The notes: generated by a model not told the origin, from the sequence alone. A DNA stretch of 64,000 bases from Clostridia bacterium (GCA_018648645.1 JABGQS010000001.1:1-64000); one strand, 5' to 3'; positions 33,187 through 43,875 are shown, counted from the stretch's first letter. Numbers and translations are program-made.

Positions 33187-36100
33187 CTAAACCAGAGATA
33201 CTGATTTACCCGGTGCAAGGAAGAAGATCACTTTTTCTTTGACGGGCAGTTTTGTTATGCCGGTAAGCGCGTTTGCGTACAGCGAAAGCTGAACCGCGTA
33301 CTTTTGCGCGGCGTCCGCGCAGGTGGCTACTGTAACACTATCCGTTTTGTAGTCCACAATCACCCAATTGTCGTTCTCGATAAAACACAGATCAATGACG
33401 CCTTGCACGATGATTGGCTCGTCAGAATCCGTAAGCCCGGCTTGCTTCGCGGGCATCTGTAGACAGAACGGCGCTTCCGGAAGGCTGCGCTCCGAATGCC
33501 TAGCACGAGTGGCGATATCGCTGTTTAGAAAGCGGGCGATGCTTTGCGCGTCCACGTGCTCAGTGTGCTTTGCGTCAATTATACCGCTCTGCGCGAGAGA
33601 GGTCACAAAGGAGCTGACTTGTGCAGCGTTTCTTTGGTCTAGACCAATTTTTTGCAGCACTTTGTGAGTTAGTGTACCGCGCTCGGACGCAGAGATTTCG
33701 GTGCTTTCGCTTGGCAGATATGCAGGGGTGAAGTCGCGCGACTCGCCCATGCGCTTTAGTGCAGACACGCTTAGCTTGGAGGGTATGCGAGTATCCGGGC
33801 GGTAAGCGTCGCGAATGTCTATCGGCTGCGCAAGTGCAGCTTTCTCGAAAAGTGTAGTCAGTTTTTCCGCTTTGTTGTGAGGCGGCAACGCCGTTACTTC
33901 AAAGTCCGAATAATCGACAAATTGACTTATATCATCGGCATACATATGCAGCGCGGGCATTATTAGGTCTAGGTGCGTACCTGCGCTAAGCTGCCAATTT
34001 GCAGCCTTTGGCTCTTCCCATTCCTCCTTGTGTTTTTTAATGACTCCGCAGATAATCAGTTTTTGCTGTGCGCGCGTCATGCCGACGTAAAGCAAACGCA
34101 CTGTTTCGCAAATTTTTTCTTCTCTCATAGCGGAGGCTACCGCTTTTTTGTGCAAGGTAGGGCGCTTTATATGCGAAGCGGTGTCCGAAATATCGAGCGC
34201 TAAACCCAATGACCTGCCAACCAGCACAGAGCTTTGCGTGTCCTGCTGGTTGATTCTTTTGTGCATGCCCGAAAGGATGACGGCAGGAAACTCGAGGCCT
34301 TTCGATTTGTGTATCGTTGTGAAAAACACGGCGTTGGTATCGTTTTGGGCGCTGCCCGCGTTTTGAGCTGCAATGATGCGGTCTGAAATCTCGAGGATGC
34401 CACTGATGTGCGTTGCCATGCTTGCGTTGTCGATGAGCGCGCTGATGGCGAGCTCCTTATCCTTGCCGCTTGGCGCGGTTAGTGCGTATTCACGAAACAT
34501 GACCTCTTGACGCAGCCGCATAAGGAAATCGGGCATGGTGAGGCTGTCTGACAGAAGAGAAAAATAAGCGATTTTGTCAGAGAAACGCTGAACCTTTTCG
34601 CCAAGGGCAGAGCGCTGTGTGAACATGCGCACCGCATCGCTAAAGCTTAAGTATATCTGGGATGTGTTTGCGTCTGCATGTATGCGAATTTTCGCAAATT
34701 CGGGCTCGGTAAAGCCAAAGTATGGGTATCGCATTACACTCAAAAGTGCAACGTCGTCATATGAGCCGTCGATGACTTTCAATAGGTTAAGGTATACGCT
34801 GACATCGCTGAAATCGGGATCGGTGCTGTTAAAGCCGCTGATTAAAGGTATACCAAGATCGGTAAGCGCTTTTGCTATTTGCCTGCCGTCGCCGGCGACC
34901 ACAGGGCGGAGAATGGCGATGTCCTTGTATTCAAACCCTTGAGCCACCAAATCGCGAATATGCGCCGCAATAGCCCGCGACTCTGCCGCTGTTGCGCTGT
35001 CGCTGATTGGCAGGGAGACTTTCACATCGCCGCTGCCGCTGATGCCTGCGCTTAGCATGTGACCACCTGCGTACGCAACACCGCCGATTTGCTCTGTCAT
35101 CATATTTTGCATGACGCCGTTGATAAAATCGATGATGGCGGGGCAGCTGCGATAGTTGGTGTTCATCTCGATAAGACCGCTGCCCTTTAGCTCGCTGCAT
35201 CGCGCAATCAGCAAGTCGGGGTTGGACTCGCGGAACATGTATATACACTGCTTGACATCGCCGACAAAAAAGTCGTTATCATCGCGTTTGACGCGGCTGA
35301 TGATTGCGTGTTGGACGTTGTTGATGTCTTGGTATTCGTCGACGAAAACATGGGTGTATCGGTTTTTGTATCGCTGCGCGATGGCGTCCTCACTGAGCAC
35401 CTTTTTGGCGAGATGAAGTGAGTCGTCGTGGTCGAGTATATTTTTCTCGCGCTTGAGCTTGGTGTATTGCTTCACGAAAGCGCGTGTGATTTCAATAAAC
35501 GCTCCGCCGTCGCTTCCCGCACCGAGCTGCTCGTCCGATATCTTTTGTGCAAAATCAACGCTGTATTCGGTGAGTTCCTCAAAGCACTTGTTTGCTTTGT
35601 TTGTCAGCTTGCTCACAATACCGTACGGCGCGCCTTTGAACTTTTCTATCGGCGGCAGAATGGGAAGTGTTGTGTTGTCAGGCGAGATGGATTGTATTGC
35701 TCGCAGCATTTGGATTCGCTCAGCTTCGCTGGCATCCGCCTCATCGACAAAGCCTTTTTCTTCCCATACTGCGCTTCTTGCAGACAAATAGTCGGATGCG
35801 GTTGCGGCGGCAGAATGTGCCATGCTTTTATAGTGGGCAAAAAGTGAGTCGATAATTTGCGTGCCCGAAAAATTGCTTTGTGCGTTGCTTAGCCACTGTG
35901 TCGGGTTGTCGCTGCTGATGATGCGCGAGTAGATTTTGGACACAATGCTTTTGATGCCGTTTGTGTTGCCCCGCGGCGCATACCTTAGCAGAAAGTCTGT
36001 TACTTCACTCGAATAGCTTTCGACAGCGTGGTCGAGCGCGCGCTGTTTCAGAAGCGCTGTTTCGGCATCGCTGGCGAGCGAAAAAGTCGGCGAAACGCCG

Positions 36101-36444
36101 GCGTATTCAAAGTTGTCTCGGATGATGTTGTTACAGAAAACGTGGATGGTGCTGATGTCGGAAAACACGCATTTTTCTGCTTGGGCGGCAAGCCGCGCTG
36201 AATTGGTTTGTCTGCCGGCACTACTCAGGCGCTGATATATTCGCTCTTTCATCTCGCTTGCCGCAAGGTTGGTGAACGTGACGATGAGCATGCGCTCGAT
36301 ATCCTCGCCCTGCTCGACAAGTCGTAGAACGCGCTCTGTCAACACGCTCGTTTTTCCGCTTCCTGCTGCGGCAGAAACCACGATGCTTTTATCGCGCGCA
36401 TCTATGGCGGTCTGCTGGTGTTTGTTGAATACTTTATCGCTCAT
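33187..36444 (-). CDS. addA: ATP-dependent helicase/nuclease subunit A
   Basis: 1085 residues. AddAB processes double-strand breaks for recombination: AddA unwinds DNA and cuts one strand. Helicase motifs: SAAAGSGKTS (about 24-33), VTFTNLAASEM, VFVDEYQDIN, VLRPVVAGDG and TIHKSKGLEFP. The C-terminal nuclease domain has GVIDLCF and WVIVDYKTD, with the catalytic Asp and Lys. The start ATG overlaps the addB stop by 11 bases, so the two are coupled. Start alternatives further up would lie inside addB. Length is shorter than the usual ~1200 residues but all motifs are present. Confidence 0.94.
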   Translation of the reverse strand: MSDKVFNKHQQTAIDARDKSIVVSAAAGSGKTSVLTERVLRLVEQGEDIERMLIVTFTNLAASEMKERIYQRLSSAGRQTNSARLAAQAEKCVFSDISTIHVFCNNIIRDNFEYAGVSPTFSLASDAETALLKQRALDHAVESYSSEVTDFLLRYAPRGNTNGIKSIVSKIYSRIISSDNPTQWLSNAQSNFSGTQIIDSLFAHYKSMAHSAAATASDYLSARSAVWEEKGFVDEADASEAERIQMLRAIQSISPDNTTLPILPPIEKFKGAPYGIVSKLTNKANKCFEELTEYSVDFAQKISDEQLGAGSDGGAFIEITRAFVKQYTKLKREKNILDHDDSLHLAKKVLSEDAIAQRYKNRYTHVFVDEYQDINNVQHAIISRVKRDDNDFFVGDVKQCIYMFRESNPDLLIARCSELKGSGLIEMNTNYRSCPAIIDFINGVMQNMMTEQIGGVAYAGGHMLSAGISGSGDVKVSLPISDSATAAESRAIAAHIRDLVAQGFEYKDIAILRPVVAGDGRQIAKALTDLGIPLISGFNSTDPDFSDVSVYLNLLKVIDGSYDDVALLSVMRYPYFGFTEPEFAKIRIHADANTSQIYLSFSDAVRMFTQRSALGEKVQRFSDKIAYFSLLSDSLTMPDFLMRLRQEVMFREYALTAPSGKDKELAISALIDNASMATHISGILEISDRIIAAQNAGSAQNDTNAVFFTTIHKSKGLEFPAVILSGMHKRINQQDTQSSVLVGRSLGLALDISDTASHIKRPTLHKKAVASAMREEKICETVRLLYVGMTRAQQKLIICGVIKKHKEEWEEPKAANWQLSAGTHLDLIMPALHMYADDISQFVDYSDFEVTALPPHNKAEKLTTLFEKAALAQPIDIRDAYRPDTRIPSKLSVSALKRMGESRDFTPAYLPSESTEISASERGTLTHKVLQKIGLDQRNAAQVSSFVTSLAQSGIIDAKHTEHVDAQSIARFLNSDIATRARHSERSLPEAPFCLQMPAKQAGLTDSDEPIIVQGVIDLCFIENDNWVIVDYKTDSVTVATCADAAQKYAVQLSLYANALTGITKLPVKEKVIFFLAPGKSVSLV

Positions 36445-39400
36445 CGCTGACCCCCAATTCCGCCTTGTCGAACGGTTCCATTTGCCGATACTCATTGCCG
36501 CCGTAACCTTCGTCCATCTGGCACACCGATTTATATTCGCAATATTCGCAAACGTGATCACCCGGCGAAGTTTCTGTTGGGTGGATGTCAGCTTCACCGC
36601 TGTATATACCGACAGCCGCGTCAGCGATTAGCTTGTTTGTGAGGTTAAGGAGCGCATCAAGCTCGGTTGCTGTAAAAAACTTGTTTTTTGCGATGCCGTT
36701 TAGCGCGCCTTTTGACGTGACTCGTTGGTCCATAGCAGTAAAACCGCCGTTCTCGTACTGCGTGGAAAAGCTTTGCAGAACATCAACATCGTTTAGCGAT
36801 ATTCCAAGCAGGCGGCGGTCTTGTGCCAGCTCGGTTTCGCTTTGTTTAAAGCCTTCGCCGATTTGCATATAGTAACCGCCGGACGGCAGGAGAGAGTTCG
36901 CTTCCAACAGCCGTCGAGCGGCTTCGATATATATCGGCAATTGCAGCGCGATACCGTTTGCAAACTGCTCCAAGGAAAAGCTTTTTGCGGAGGATTTGTA
37001 GTCGATTATGCGGAAGTATCCATCTGCCGTGTCGATTCTGTCGATTTTCCCCGATATTGTGACTTCTCCGAATTTTGTCTGTATCGCAATGTTGTCGAAG
37101 CTTTGCTCGCTTGCGAATATTTGAGCTTGAGTGTCGTCAAAGTGCATTTTGATGCGCTTGGTTGTATTAATAAGCTCTTGTGTTAAAAGCGGGTACAGCA
37201 TTTTGAACCGCTCGTCTTCAAGCAACTTCGCGTTGTCGTATTGCTGCGCGGCGGTTTGTGCAGAGGCGACCGCACGATTTTGCACGTCGTCAAAGCTGAT
37301 ATGCCGGATGTCAGCCTTGTCGTCAATCAGACTGTTTGCAAATATGTCGAGCGCAAGATGAAGGTATGAACCCGTGTCGAGCGCGTTGATAAACTCTCGC
37401 AATGGCTTGGCCTTGAGCCCGCGTTCCATAAAGTGCGCAAACGGACATTTGTAATAGCTCTCTATGCGCGTTGCGCTGCACTTGATGCCTCCGTACAAGT
37501 CTACTGCGTCGGCTTCGCCAAGCGCTACTGCGGCGTTGGTTCTGGTGAGGATTCTTCGCGCTTTGGTTTCCCATTCGGGCTGTTGCAAATATGCTGCGCA
37601 CGTGCGGATGAGCGACTGCGCAGGCTCGCCGCCGTTCAGTACGTTGCAGATTTGAGAAAGCACGGATGATTCTGCGCTCTTGAGCGACGCGATTGGCGAG
37701 TGTTTATCTATCTCTAGCTTGGGGAAAATACGCCTTATGCGGTCGATTAGCACGGAAGGTGGTGAAGCTGTGTTATAGCTTATGTACAGCTTGTCTTTTG
37801 GCTTGACGAGTGCTGTATAGATTTTCAGCTTTTCTGCGCCGAGATCGGGTACGCCAATGTCGATGCCGATAGCGAAAAGTGCCTCCCGCTCTTGCGCTGA
37901 CATGATACCGGGCGGCTCGTTCATTGAAGGCCAGACGCCGTCCTGCACACCGGCGGCGAAAAGCACGTCTATGTTTTGTAGACGTGCCAGCGATATATCA
38001 AAAATGCTAACTTCGTCGGTGGAAGGCGGGATTACGGCAATTTTGGTGGCGGTGCAGCCCGTTTTGATAAGCTCGATAAGCTCGGCTGGGGGTATTGCTT
38101 GGTCACCAAACACATTTGATATGCCATGTAAAACCTCTATGGTTTTCTCGAAAACCTGAGCGTAGTATTCGCGCTGCTCGGCCATTTGCAGCTCGCCGAG
38201 TGTGTCGCAAAAGTCCAACAATTTCTGCTCAACATCGCAGTCACTTAGAAACTTTGTGATGGCACTAATCTGTTTTTTTGCGCTAAAACTCTTTAGCCCG
38301 TCCTCGAGAGCGAAAAGAGGACGCATCACCGATTTGCGTATTGTTTCTGCCTGCTGCGCATCTTCGCCGCGCCAAAAAGTGCTGCCAAAGTGCCAGCCTT
38401 TGTAGGCGTGGTTTTGTGCGTACTTTCGGACAGTTTGGCGGTTAAGCTCGCTTGTTGCAGAGAATTTGCTATATACGTAACCAAGGGTGTAGAGTGCATC
38501 GCCGGCAGCGGCGAGCAAGGACTTGTTTAGGAAATCAAAAAAGGTGTTGTCGCTTAGCGCGCGCCGCTCGTCGATGAAAAAAGGAATGTCGCTGAGTTCA
38601 AATTGCATTTTTAAAATAGGCACATATTGCGGCAGGTTGCCGACAACAACGGCGATGTCGGAATACCGCTTGCCATCCGCGACCTCGGCCAGTATCGCAG
38701 ACGCGATGATGTCGACTTCGCCCTGCATATCTTGAGCCTGCCGCATTGCTATATTTGATGTGGGAAGCTGATATGCGTCGTACGGATACTTGTATAGATT
38801 GGCTTCAAGATGCCGCAGCTCATCGTTTGTGTATCTAACATCATCGCTCTTAAGCTCGATTTCCTTTACCGATTTACCGGTGGATTTGGCGGCGTTGATA
38901 AAGCGCTGCATATCAGCGGCTTCGGTGGCGAACAGACCCTCATCGCTGCCGCTGCCTTGGTGCCGAAATGCGGCAAGGGTGTCGCTGCTGTACTCTATGA
39001 TTTTGGCTATCATCAGCATAACGGCCGGACAATAGCTGTCCATGCCGTCGATGACGACGTGTGCACTTTTAAGAAACTGCGCAGAGTGTGCTTTTGCTGC
39101 GGCCAGTGCGTACATGTCGTCGCTGTCATATTTGTCGCCGCAAAAAGAAAGGTATTGCTCGAAAATGTCGGCAGTATCGTTGAGCTTCTGCTTTATTGCG
39201 CTGTCTTGCGTTTTTGCCTGCCTAAGGCTCTCCGGAGTTTGGTTATAGCTTTTTAGGCGGGTGATGAGCGCGCTTAGACAGCTTAGAAAATCGGGAGAAA
39301 CAGCCACGCCGTGAAACGGAGCGTCGAGCTCGGCAAGCGCTTTTTTGCACACCATCGCTTTTTGGGCGTTGGTGAGGAACGTTTCTGTGTCGTCGAGGAT

Positions 39401-39616
39401 GGCGTAGGCAAGCCGCTGTATGCTGAAAACCTGCAACCCGAGGATGCCGTTGACTCTGCAGTTTTGTATGATGTTTTTCTCGGTCTCGAATGTCAGCGAA
39501 CCCGGCACAATGACGATGACTTTTGCAAACGGGTCTGCGATTAAAGAGCTGATGTGCTCCGTCAAGCGGCGGCTTTTACCGCTGCCCGAGCGCCCTTTTA
39601 TAACTGTAACGCTCAT
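36434..39616 (-). CDS. addB: ATP-dependent nuclease subunit B with 4Fe-4S cluster
   Basis: 1060 residues. Walker-A-like GRSGSGKS lies at 8-15. AddB binds Chi and has the second nuclease. At the C-terminus, DYKSSAKSF carries the nuclease residues, and four cysteines (YYKCPF, then HVCEYCEYKSVC) form the iron-sulfur cluster that stabilises the domain, as in the known AddB. GGAGGC precedes the ATG. It starts the addBA unit; its promoter must lie in 39617-39680. Confidence 0.94.
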   Translation of the reverse strand: MSVTVIKGRSGSGKSRRLTEHISSLIADPFAKVIVIVPGSLTFETEKNIIQNCRVNGILGLQVFSIQRLAYAILDDTETFLTNAQKAMVCKKALAELDAPFHGVAVSPDFLSCLSALITRLKSYNQTPESLRQAKTQDSAIKQKLNDTADIFEQYLSFCGDKYDSDDMYALAAAKAHSAQFLKSAHVVIDGMDSYCPAVMLMIAKIIEYSSDTLAAFRHQGSGSDEGLFATEAADMQRFINAAKSTGKSVKEIELKSDDVRYTNDELRHLEANLYKYPYDAYQLPTSNIAMRQAQDMQGEVDIIASAILAEVADGKRYSDIAVVVGNLPQYVPILKMQFELSDIPFFIDERRALSDNTFFDFLNKSLLAAAGDALYTLGYVYSKFSATSELNRQTVRKYAQNHAYKGWHFGSTFWRGEDAQQAETIRKSVMRPLFALEDGLKSFSAKKQISAITKFLSDCDVEQKLLDFCDTLGELQMAEQREYYAQVFEKTIEVLHGISNVFGDQAIPPAELIELIKTGCTATKIAVIPPSTDEVSIFDISLARLQNIDVLFAAGVQDGVWPSMNEPPGIMSAQEREALFAIGIDIGVPDLGAEKLKIYTALVKPKDKLYISYNTASPPSVLIDRIRRIFPKLEIDKHSPIASLKSAESSVLSQICNVLNGGEPAQSLIRTCAAYLQQPEWETKARRILTRTNAAVALGEADAVDLYGGIKCSATRIESYYKCPFAHFMERGLKAKPLREFINALDTGSYLHLALDIFANSLIDDKADIRHISFDDVQNRAVASAQTAAQQYDNAKLLEDERFKMLYPLLTQELINTTKRIKMHFDDTQAQIFASEQSFDNIAIQTKFGEVTISGKIDRIDTADGYFRIIDYKSSAKSFSLEQFANGIALQLPIYIEAARRLLEANSLLPSGGYYMQIGEGFKQSETELAQDRRLLGISLNDVDVLQSFSTQYENGGFTAMDQRVTSKGALNGIAKNKFFTATELDALLNLTNKLIADAAVGIYSGEADIHPTETSPGDHVCEYCEYKSVCQMDEGYGGNEYRQMEPFDKAELGVSDER

Positions 39617-39682
39617 ATGTTTGCCTCCGGTGTATTGATAATATCACTATAACATAAATCGGTATGTTTTGGCAGATTTACG

Positions 39683-39744
39683 TTGATAATTTTGGAATTT
39701 GTGGTACAATGAGTTTTGGATTTTGTGGTACAATAAAATTGTAC
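39683..39744 (+). promoter_or_regulatory. Promoter with duplicated TTTTGGA..TTGTGGTACAAT segment and dyad
   Basis: TTGATA (39683-39688), a 16-base spacer and TACAAT (39705-39710) form a promoter. The 21-base segment at 39690-39710 is repeated at 39714-39734 with one change, 24 bases on. The second copy is followed by the exact dyad GTACAAT AAA ATTGTAC (39728-39744), a likely repressor site. It lies 67 bases upstream of the disulfide reductase gene. Confidence 0.6.
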
Positions 39745-39811
39745 AAAAAAATAGATATGACTAATAAACAAAAAGCGCGAATATGCGCGCCGAGAGAAAA
39801 GAGGTAAATGT

Positions 39812-41464
39812 ATGAAAGTTGTTATTGTGGGAGGCGTTGCGGGCGGTGCAAGCCTTGCTGCACGTTTAAGAAGATTGGATGAGAATGCGCAGATTGTGAT
39901 GTTTGAGAGAGGCAGCTACATTTCGTTTGCAAATTGTGGATTACCTTATTATATAGGCGGGATAATAACAGACCGGGATGAGCTGCTTTTGCAGACGCCC
40001 GAGTCGATGGGCGCGCGCTTTGACGTGGATGTGCGAATAAACAGCGAGGTTGTCGGCATCGACAGGGCGGCAAAGACTGTGCAAGTGAAGAGCGGTGGAG
40101 AGACGTATAGCGAGAGTTATGACGTTTTGGCACTCTCGCCGGGGTCTAGCCCAATTGTACCGAAGATGGAGGGCGTGGATAGCGATAAAGTGATGAAGCT
40201 TTGGACGATACCCGACATGGACAAGATTGCGGCTGCGGCAAAGGGCGCAAAAAGCGCGGTGGTTATCGGCGGTGGATTTATCGGTGTGGAAATGGCGGAA
40301 AACTTGACGCACGCGGGGCTGGATGTGATCTTAATCGAAATGATGGATCAAGTGATGCCGAATCTCGATTTTGATATGGCGCAGATTTTGCACAAGCACA
40401 TGAGCGCGAAAGGTGTGAAGCTGGCACTGAATCAAGGCGTGAAAGGCATTAAGGATACGGACGTGGGCGTTACTGTGATAACGGATAGGGCGCAGATTAG
40501 CGCAGGGTTTGCTGTGATGTCGATTGGTGTACGTCCGAACAGCGAGCTGGCAAAGGACTGCGGGCTGGAGCTTGGTGAACGCGGCGGTATCGTGGTGGAC
40601 GTGAGTCTCAAAACGAGCGATGAGAATATATACGCGGTGGGCGACGTTGCGCAAGTTAATAATTTTGTAAGCGGCGAGAAGACTATGATACCGCTGGCGG
40701 GACCTGCGAACAAGATGGGGCGCATGGCTGCGGACAACATATGCGGGATGAACCGCGTTTATAAAGGCACACAGGGCAGCAGCGTTGTCAAAGTGTTTGA
40801 CATGAGCGCCGCAAGTACCGGTTTGAATGAGAAGCAGCTTAGCGGCATGGGCAAGAAGATAAACGACGATTACAGGGTGACTGTGCTGCATCCGCTGAAC
40901 CACGCGGGGTATTATCCCGGTGGAGAGAAGATGTGCCTAAAGGTGATATTTGACACGGATGGCAAGGTGCTTGGTGCGCAGGCGGTTGGTGGCGAAGGTG
41001 TTGACAAGCGCATCGATGTGATTGCGACTGCGATACGATTTGGTGCGAGCGCGGACGATTTGCAGGAGTTGGAGCTTTGCTATGCACCGCCGTTTTCATC
41101 CGGCAAAGACCCTGTGAACATGGCGGGATTCACCGCTGAGAATATACTTGGCAACGTGACCGCCAACATCACATTTGACGAGCTTGCTGATTTACCCGAC
41201 GATACAGTATTGCTTGACGTGCGGACACCGGGCGAGGTGAAATGGGGCGCAATTGAAGGCAGCGTTAACATTCCTGTTGACGATTTGAGAGCGCGTATTG
41301 GCGAGCTTGATAAGGACAAGGATTATGTGGTGTACTGCGCTGTGGGCATCCGTGCGCATACCGCTTGCCGGATATTGATTAACAATGGGTTTAGGAGTGT
41401 GCGAAACCTTGCGGGCGGATATTCGACGTATGGAGTTGCAAGCAAAGATTATACGATTGGTTAA
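39812..41464 (+). CDS. CoA-disulfide reductase/rhodanese fusion (FAD-dependent)
   Basis: 550 residues. About 1-440 is a pyridine-nucleotide-disulfide reductase: KVVIVGGVAGGASLAARL binds FAD, and SFANCGLPYYIG carries the active cysteine at about 43, used with CoA. The NAD(P)H motif VVIGGGFIGVE and GDVAQVNN follow. The last 100 residues are a rhodanese domain with YVVYCAVGIRAH, active Cys. The family reduces CoA persulfide/polysulfide or CoA disulfide with NAD(P)H, for sulfur or redox balance. AGAGGT precedes the ATG. Confidence 0.93.
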   Translation: MKVVIVGGVAGGASLAARLRRLDENAQIVMFERGSYISFANCGLPYYIGGIITDRDELLLQTPESMGARFDVDVRINSEVVGIDRAAKTVQVKSGGETYSESYDVLALSPGSSPIVPKMEGVDSDKVMKLWTIPDMDKIAAAAKGAKSAVVIGGGFIGVEMAENLTHAGLDVILIEMMDQVMPNLDFDMAQILHKHMSAKGVKLALNQGVKGIKDTDVGVTVITDRAQISAGFAVMSIGVRPNSELAKDCGLELGERGGIVVDVSLKTSDENIYAVGDVAQVNNFVSGEKTMIPLAGPANKMGRMAADNICGMNRVYKGTQGSSVVKVFDMSAASTGLNEKQLSGMGKKINDDYRVTVLHPLNHAGYYPGGEKMCLKVIFDTDGKVLGAQAVGGEGVDKRIDVIATAIRFGASADDLQELELCYAPPFSSGKDPVNMAGFTAENILGNVTANITFDELADLPDDTVLLDVRTPGEVKWGAIEGSVNIPVDDLRARIGELDKDKDYVVYCAVGIRAHTACRILINNGFRSVRNLAGGYSTYGVASKDYTIG

Positions 41465-41487
41465 GCAGAATAGTTGATAGAGAGAGT

Positions 41488-41519
41488 AAAAGGTCTGTGC
41501 AATGCGCACAGACCTTTTT
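41488..41519. terminator. Bidirectional terminator hairpin
   Basis: AAAAGGTCTGTGC / GCACAGACCTTTTT, between the reductase and the helicase gene. Confidence 0.85.
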
Positions 41520-41545
41520 AATTTGTCAACGTATTGATGAAAGGG

Positions 41546-43711
41546 TTATTCTTCTGCGGTTTCGTGTTTTATATCTGCGCGTATGCTGATGTTGCGCAGG
41601 GTGGGAATGGTATCAAACTTGATTATGTATGACGCATTCTCGCTGTCGTAAGCGATGACTTCGCCGGCGCCCATGATGGTATGAACGACGCGGTCGCCCA
41701 CCGTAAAGCTGGGACCGTTTGCCATAACCTCGAGCATTTTCTCGCTGTTGGTGATGTTCCAGCCGGATTCGGACACGAGGGAGCCAGGAAGCTCGTTAGT
41801 ATATGTAAGCAGGGTTTTGTCTATGTTGAAGATGAACCGCGAAGGGTAGCGATATGAGCCGTCGAGGTTGCGCCCTTCTGCGTCGGTGAGAAAAAGCGAT
41901 TTTTGTGCGCGGGTGATTGCGACGAATGCGAGTCGGCGCTCTTCCTCCATGTTTTCGAGCGTCGAGGTTTTCTTGGAAGGGAACACGCCTTCCTCGAGAC
42001 TGCAAACGAAAACGTGCGGGAACTCGAGACCTTTGGCAGCGTGTACCGTCATCAGCTTGACGCTGTTCTTCTGCGAGGCGGCGTCTGTGTTTGTCATCAG
42101 CGCGACGCGGGAGAGGTAGCTGGAGAGAGTGCTTTCCTCGCCGCAGGTGGTCTCATATTCGTAGACCGATTGCTTAAGCTCTGCCAGATTGTCGAGACGG
42201 TCTTGACTGCCTTGCGTGCGCAGCATCTGCTCGTATCCGCTTTCGTCGAGCAGCGCGCTGAGGCGTTCGGAAATGGGGGCTTCCTGATCCTCGTTGCTAA
42301 AGCGCTCGATCAGCTCCAGAAACTGTCGCGCCTTGGTGCCTTTGAAGATGTCGTTGTCGATTGCGCGCTCTAGCGCGGTATACATCGAGCATCGGTTTTG
42401 CTCGGAGTACTCTGTCAGGAAAGCGATTCTGCGCTCGCCGATGTTGCGCTTGGGGGTGTTGACCACGCGCAGGAACGACAAGTCGTCCTTGAACTCGATG
42501 AGTCGCAGATAGGACAGCGTGTCTTTGATTTCCTTTCGCCCGAAGAACTGCACACCGCTGTAGATGGTGTAGGGCAGCTGCTCTTTGAGGAACACATCCT
42601 CGAGCACGCGGGTCACGAAATGCGCGCGATACAGTATGGTGATGTCGTGTAGAGGTATATCTTGGTCGGCAAGCTGCTTGATTTGCGACACAATCCATTT
42701 AGCCTCTGCCTGCGATGTTTTTGCGTGGTGGTAGATGGCATCGGTGCCATCCGGCAACAGTGCGATTAAGTCCTTTTTGATGCGGTTCTTGTTGGTACTA
42801 ATCAGTGAGTTTGCGACCGCGATAATCTGCGGCGTTGAGCGATAGTTGTCCATCATCTTGATTGTTTTCACATCGGGAAACGTTTTGTCGAAATCGAGGA
42901 TATATTTGATACTGGCACCGCGCCAAGTGTATATGGTTTGGTCGGGGTCGCCCACGATAAACAGGTTGTTGTGGTATGCGCACAGAACCTTCATCAGCTT
43001 GAACTGCAGCTCGTCGATGTCCTGATACTCGTCTACCATGATGTACTGGAGGCGCTGTTGCCATTTTGTTTTAATGGCATCGTTGACGCTGAAGATGTAT
43101 AGCACGAACTTAATGAGGTCGTTGTAATCGAGACCAAAGCACTTTTTCTGCTGGTATAGATAGCCCCAGAATATGATGTCGTCGCTAGACTGCGCATCAA
43201 GATACTTTTGGTGCAGCTCGCCGAGAGTCATAGCAATCAAGTGCTCGTAGTAGGTCGGGTTCTGTTTCAGCTTGCGGATTTCGATCATGTCACGCGCTTT
43301 GGCGAATGTCATGTGGCGCAGGGTTAGGTCGCGCTCTTCATAAACGATTTTGAGCATGGCGTCGATGTCGCTGTTGTCGAGAACGAGAAAGTTCTTTGGG
43401 TATTGCACGGAGTTGATGTCCTCTTGCAGCACGGTGACGCAAAAGCTGTGGAATGTGCTGATATAGCCCGTGTCGTTGTCGCCCGTAAGCGCACGGATAC
43501 GCTGGCGCATTTCGTTGGCCGACTTGTTGGTGAAGGTGACGCACAGGATGCCCGAGGGCATGATGCCGATTTCGTTGACGAGATAAGCAAAGCGATGCGA
43601 AAGCGCGCGCGTCTTGCCCGAGCCCGCACCCGCGATGACACGGATGAAGCCTTCGGTGGATGTGACAGCCTTGCGCTGCTGCTCGTTTAGCTCTTTTAGA
43701 ATATCCAGCAT
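41546..43711 (-). CDS. UvrD/PcrA-type DNA helicase
   Basis: 721 residues, typical PcrA size. Superfamily 1A motifs: VIAGAGSGKT (25-34), VTFTNKSANEMRQRI, VDEYQDID, MDNYRST and MTVHAAKGLEFPHVF, ITRAQKSL. The C-terminus has the short Tudor-like fold (FTVGDRVVHTIMGAGEVIAY) known from PcrA. The family works in excision repair, replication and removal of RecA filaments. The start is at 43711; the ribosome site is weak. It diverges from the 43876 gene. Confidence 0.92.
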   Translation of the reverse strand: MLDILKELNEQQRKAVTSTEGFIRVIAGAGSGKTRALSHRFAYLVNEIGIMPSGILCVTFTNKSANEMRQRIRALTGDNDTGYISTFHSFCVTVLQEDINSVQYPKNFLVLDNSDIDAMLKIVYEERDLTLRHMTFAKARDMIEIRKLKQNPTYYEHLIAMTLGELHQKYLDAQSSDDIIFWGYLYQQKKCFGLDYNDLIKFVLYIFSVNDAIKTKWQQRLQYIMVDEYQDIDELQFKLMKVLCAYHNNLFIVGDPDQTIYTWRGASIKYILDFDKTFPDVKTIKMMDNYRSTPQIIAVANSLISTNKNRIKKDLIALLPDGTDAIYHHAKTSQAEAKWIVSQIKQLADQDIPLHDITILYRAHFVTRVLEDVFLKEQLPYTIYSGVQFFGRKEIKDTLSYLRLIEFKDDLSFLRVVNTPKRNIGERRIAFLTEYSEQNRCSMYTALERAIDNDIFKGTKARQFLELIERFSNEDQEAPISERLSALLDESGYEQMLRTQGSQDRLDNLAELKQSVYEYETTCGEESTLSSYLSRVALMTNTDAASQKNSVKLMTVHAAKGLEFPHVFVCSLEEGVFPSKKTSTLENMEEERRLAFVAITRAQKSLFLTDAEGRNLDGSYRYPSRFIFNIDKTLLTYTNELPGSLVSESGWNITNSEKMLEVMANGPSFTVGDRVVHTIMGAGEVIAYDSENASYIIKFDTIPTLRNISIRADIKHETAEE

Positions 43712-43875
43712 GTTGGTACACCGCCTTAAAACGACTATATCATATAGTATAGGCGCTTTCCAGTCCCAAAAAAGGGACGGGGGGAAGCGGGGTGGTTTAA
43801 TGGTAGATTTTTGGTCAGGTTATTGATATAATGGGATTAGATTTAGGTTAAGATAATATTTCTTTAGGAGCACAT
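43712..43875. other. Divergent promoter region
   Basis: A TATAAT (43827-43832) is a -10 candidate for the 43876 gene, with only a weak -35. No gene. Confidence 0.4.
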
